Source: JANOAR01 sp031411235
GTDB lineage: Bacteria > Verrucomicrobiota > Verrucomicrobiia > Verrucomicrobiales > Verrucomicrobiaceae
NCBI GenBank assembly: GCA_031411235.1
Contig: JANOAR010000093.1
Coordinates: 1-15,587 of the forward strand
Direction: 5' to 3'
DNA: 15,587 nucleotides
Every line of letters starts with the position of its first letter. Within the stretch, counting starts at the first letter, position 1. Positions 14,373 to 15,587 of the stretch are shown piece after piece. The notes under the pieces are model-generated. The model did no database searches. It had not been told where the DNA came from and saw nothing but the letters and a program-made list of their open reading frames with translations. The position numbers and the translations under genes are program-made.

Positions 14373-15587
14373 ATGGGCGAAATAACCACAGCACTGAGTT
14401 TTGACGATGTTCTTCTGTTGCCAGCACTGAGCAGCATCCTGCCGGGCGAGGCAGACATATCCACCCGCCTGACGGACACGATCCGGCTTAATATTCCGGT
14501 CTTATCCTCCGCGATGGACACCGTCACGGAGTCCACGCTGGCCATTGCGCTAGCACGCGAAGGCGGCCTGGGCGTGATCCACCGCAACTGCAAAATCGAC
14601 TACCAGTGCGACCAGATCGCACGCGTGAAGCGCTCGGAAAACACCGTCATCATGGATCCGCTGACGGTCAGCACGACGGCCACCGTGGGCGAGCTGCATG
14701 ACCTCATGCGCATGAATGGCGTGAGCGGCTTCCCCGTCGTCGATGATAACAATGTGCTGCTCGGCATGGTCACCAGCCGCGACCTCTGGAGCGTGGAAGA
14801 CGCAAGTACACCCGTGAGCCAGGTGATGACGCCGCGCGAACGTCTCATCACAGGCTCACCAGCCACCACTCAGGCCGAGGCAAAGAAGCTGCTCTACATG
14901 GCCCGCATCGAAAAACTGCCGCTCGTGGATGCCAACGGCAAGCTGTCCGGCCTCATCACCCGCACCGACTTGGAGAAGCGCCAGCAATTCACCTCCGCCT
15001 GCAAAGACGCCCAGGGCCGACTACGCGTAGGCGGTGCCGTAGGCGTCAGCGATGACTGCGTGGATCGTGGTCGCGCCCTCGTCGCTGCGGGTGCCGATGC
15101 ACTCTTCATTGATGCCGCCACAGGCCACACCTCGCGGGTCATCGAAGTGGTGCGCCGTCTGCGCGAGGCACTCGGCGATGGTATGCCCGTGATCGCTGGC
15201 AATGTGGTCACACGCGACGGTGCACAGGACTTGGTGAAGTCCGGCGTCTCCGCGATCAAGGTCGGCGTAGGCCCAGGCAGCATCTGCACCACGCGCATCA
15301 TTTCCGGCGTGGGTATGCCCCAGTTCACCGCCATTCAGGAAGTCGCCGCGATCTGCCGGGAAGCAGGCGTGCCCGTCATCGCCGATGGCGGCATTCGTTA
15401 CTCTGGCGATGTGGTGAAAGCCCTAGCAGGCGGCGCTGATTTAGTGATGCTCGGCAGCATCCTCGCCGGCACCACCGAGAGTCCTGGCAACATGGTCAAA
15501 TGGCAGGGCCGCACCTTTAAAGAATACCGTGGCATGGGCTCGCTGAAGGCCATGCGCAAAGGGGCCAGCGACCGCTATGGCCAGAAC
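14373..15587 (+). CDS. guaB: IMP dehydrogenase, C-terminus cut by window edge
   Basis: Converts IMP to XMP with NAD, the committed step of GMP synthesis, in the cytoplasm. The first 405 residues are present; the family has about 490, so roughly 85 are outside the window. Seen: N-terminal barrel start LSFDDVLLLPALS (8-20); SSAMDTVTES (45-54); tandem CBS pair about 92-203; active-site loop GPGSICTTR with catalytic Cys305 (299-308); IADGGIRYSGD (336-346); flap start YRGMGSLKAM (385-394) and the Arg401-Tyr402 pair in SDRYGQN. Positions of Cys305, Arg401 and Tyr402 coincide with E. coli numbering, which supports the ATG at 14373. One oddity is DAATGH at 247-252, where most relatives have His at the position of Thr250. 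The start is preceded by ACTCAAAC, without Shine-Dalgarno. Confidence 0.97.
   Translation, partial: MGEITTALSFDDVLLLPALSSILPGEADISTRLTDTIRLNIPVLSSAMDTVTESTLAIALAREGGLGVIHRNCKIDYQCDQIARVKRSENTVIMDPLTVSTTATVGELHDLMRMNGVSGFPVVDDNNVLLGMVTSRDLWSVEDASTPVSQVMTPRERLITGSPATTQAEAKKLLYMARIEKLPLVDANGKLSGLITRTDLEKRQQFTSACKDAQGRLRVGGAVGVSDDCVDRGRALVAAGADALFIDAATGHTSRVIEVVRRLREALGDGMPVIAGNVVTRDGAQDLVKSGVSAIKVGVGPGSICTTRIISGVGMPQFTAIQEVAAICREAGVPVIADGGIRYSGDVVKALAGGADLVMLGSILAGTTESPGNMVKWQGRTFKEYRGMGSLKAMRKGASDRYGQN

Overview
The window looks like a chromosomal segment of a Verrucomicrobiota bacterium (Verrucomicrobiaceae/Prosthecobacter-like). This is inferred from the PVC-type 'membrane-bound dehydrogenase' protein, the GC-rich coding style, and start codons that almost all lack a Shine-Dalgarno core. 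No rRNA, tRNA, CRISPR array, integrase or transposase is visible.

Layout. (1) 1-1400, minus: the N-terminal 466 codons of a DUF2339 polytopic membrane protein that runs off the left edge. (2) 1608-4808, plus: a 1066-residue exported protein made of a degenerate SGNH domain, a PVC-type beta-propeller, HEAT-like helices and an azurin-like copper domain. (3) 4840-10862, minus: a five-gene envelope-machine operon, convergent with gene 2. It is transcribed as GspL-like/PilM-PilN fusion, GspM/PilO-like, GspC/PilP-like, a small paralog of the previous gene, then a secretin. The order matches pilM-N-O-P-Q, with M and N in one polypeptide and an extra gene before the secretin. (4) 11121-11615, minus: an unrecognised Pro/Ala-rich protein. 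(5) 11778-12464, plus: an exported or lipid-anchored di-heme cytochrome c. (6) 12550-14314, plus: an ABC-2 exporter (ATPase, then permease). The 208-bp gap between its genes is occupied by a nested inverted repeat built from degenerate heptamers. (7) 14373-15587, plus: guaB (IMP dehydrogenase), cut by the right edge.

How the parts fit. The minus-strand operon should build the inner-membrane platform and outer-membrane pore of a type II secretion or type IV pilus-like machine. Its ATPase, polytopic membrane protein and pilins are not in this window. The copper protein and the cytochrome are periplasmic redox proteins on separate transcription units, so a functional link between them is not shown. 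The most unusual items are the shared helical module that ends two consecutive genes of the secretion operon and occurs twice in the smaller product, the heptamer palindrome inside the ABC operon, and a patch of foreign-looking codon use inside the copper protein gene.
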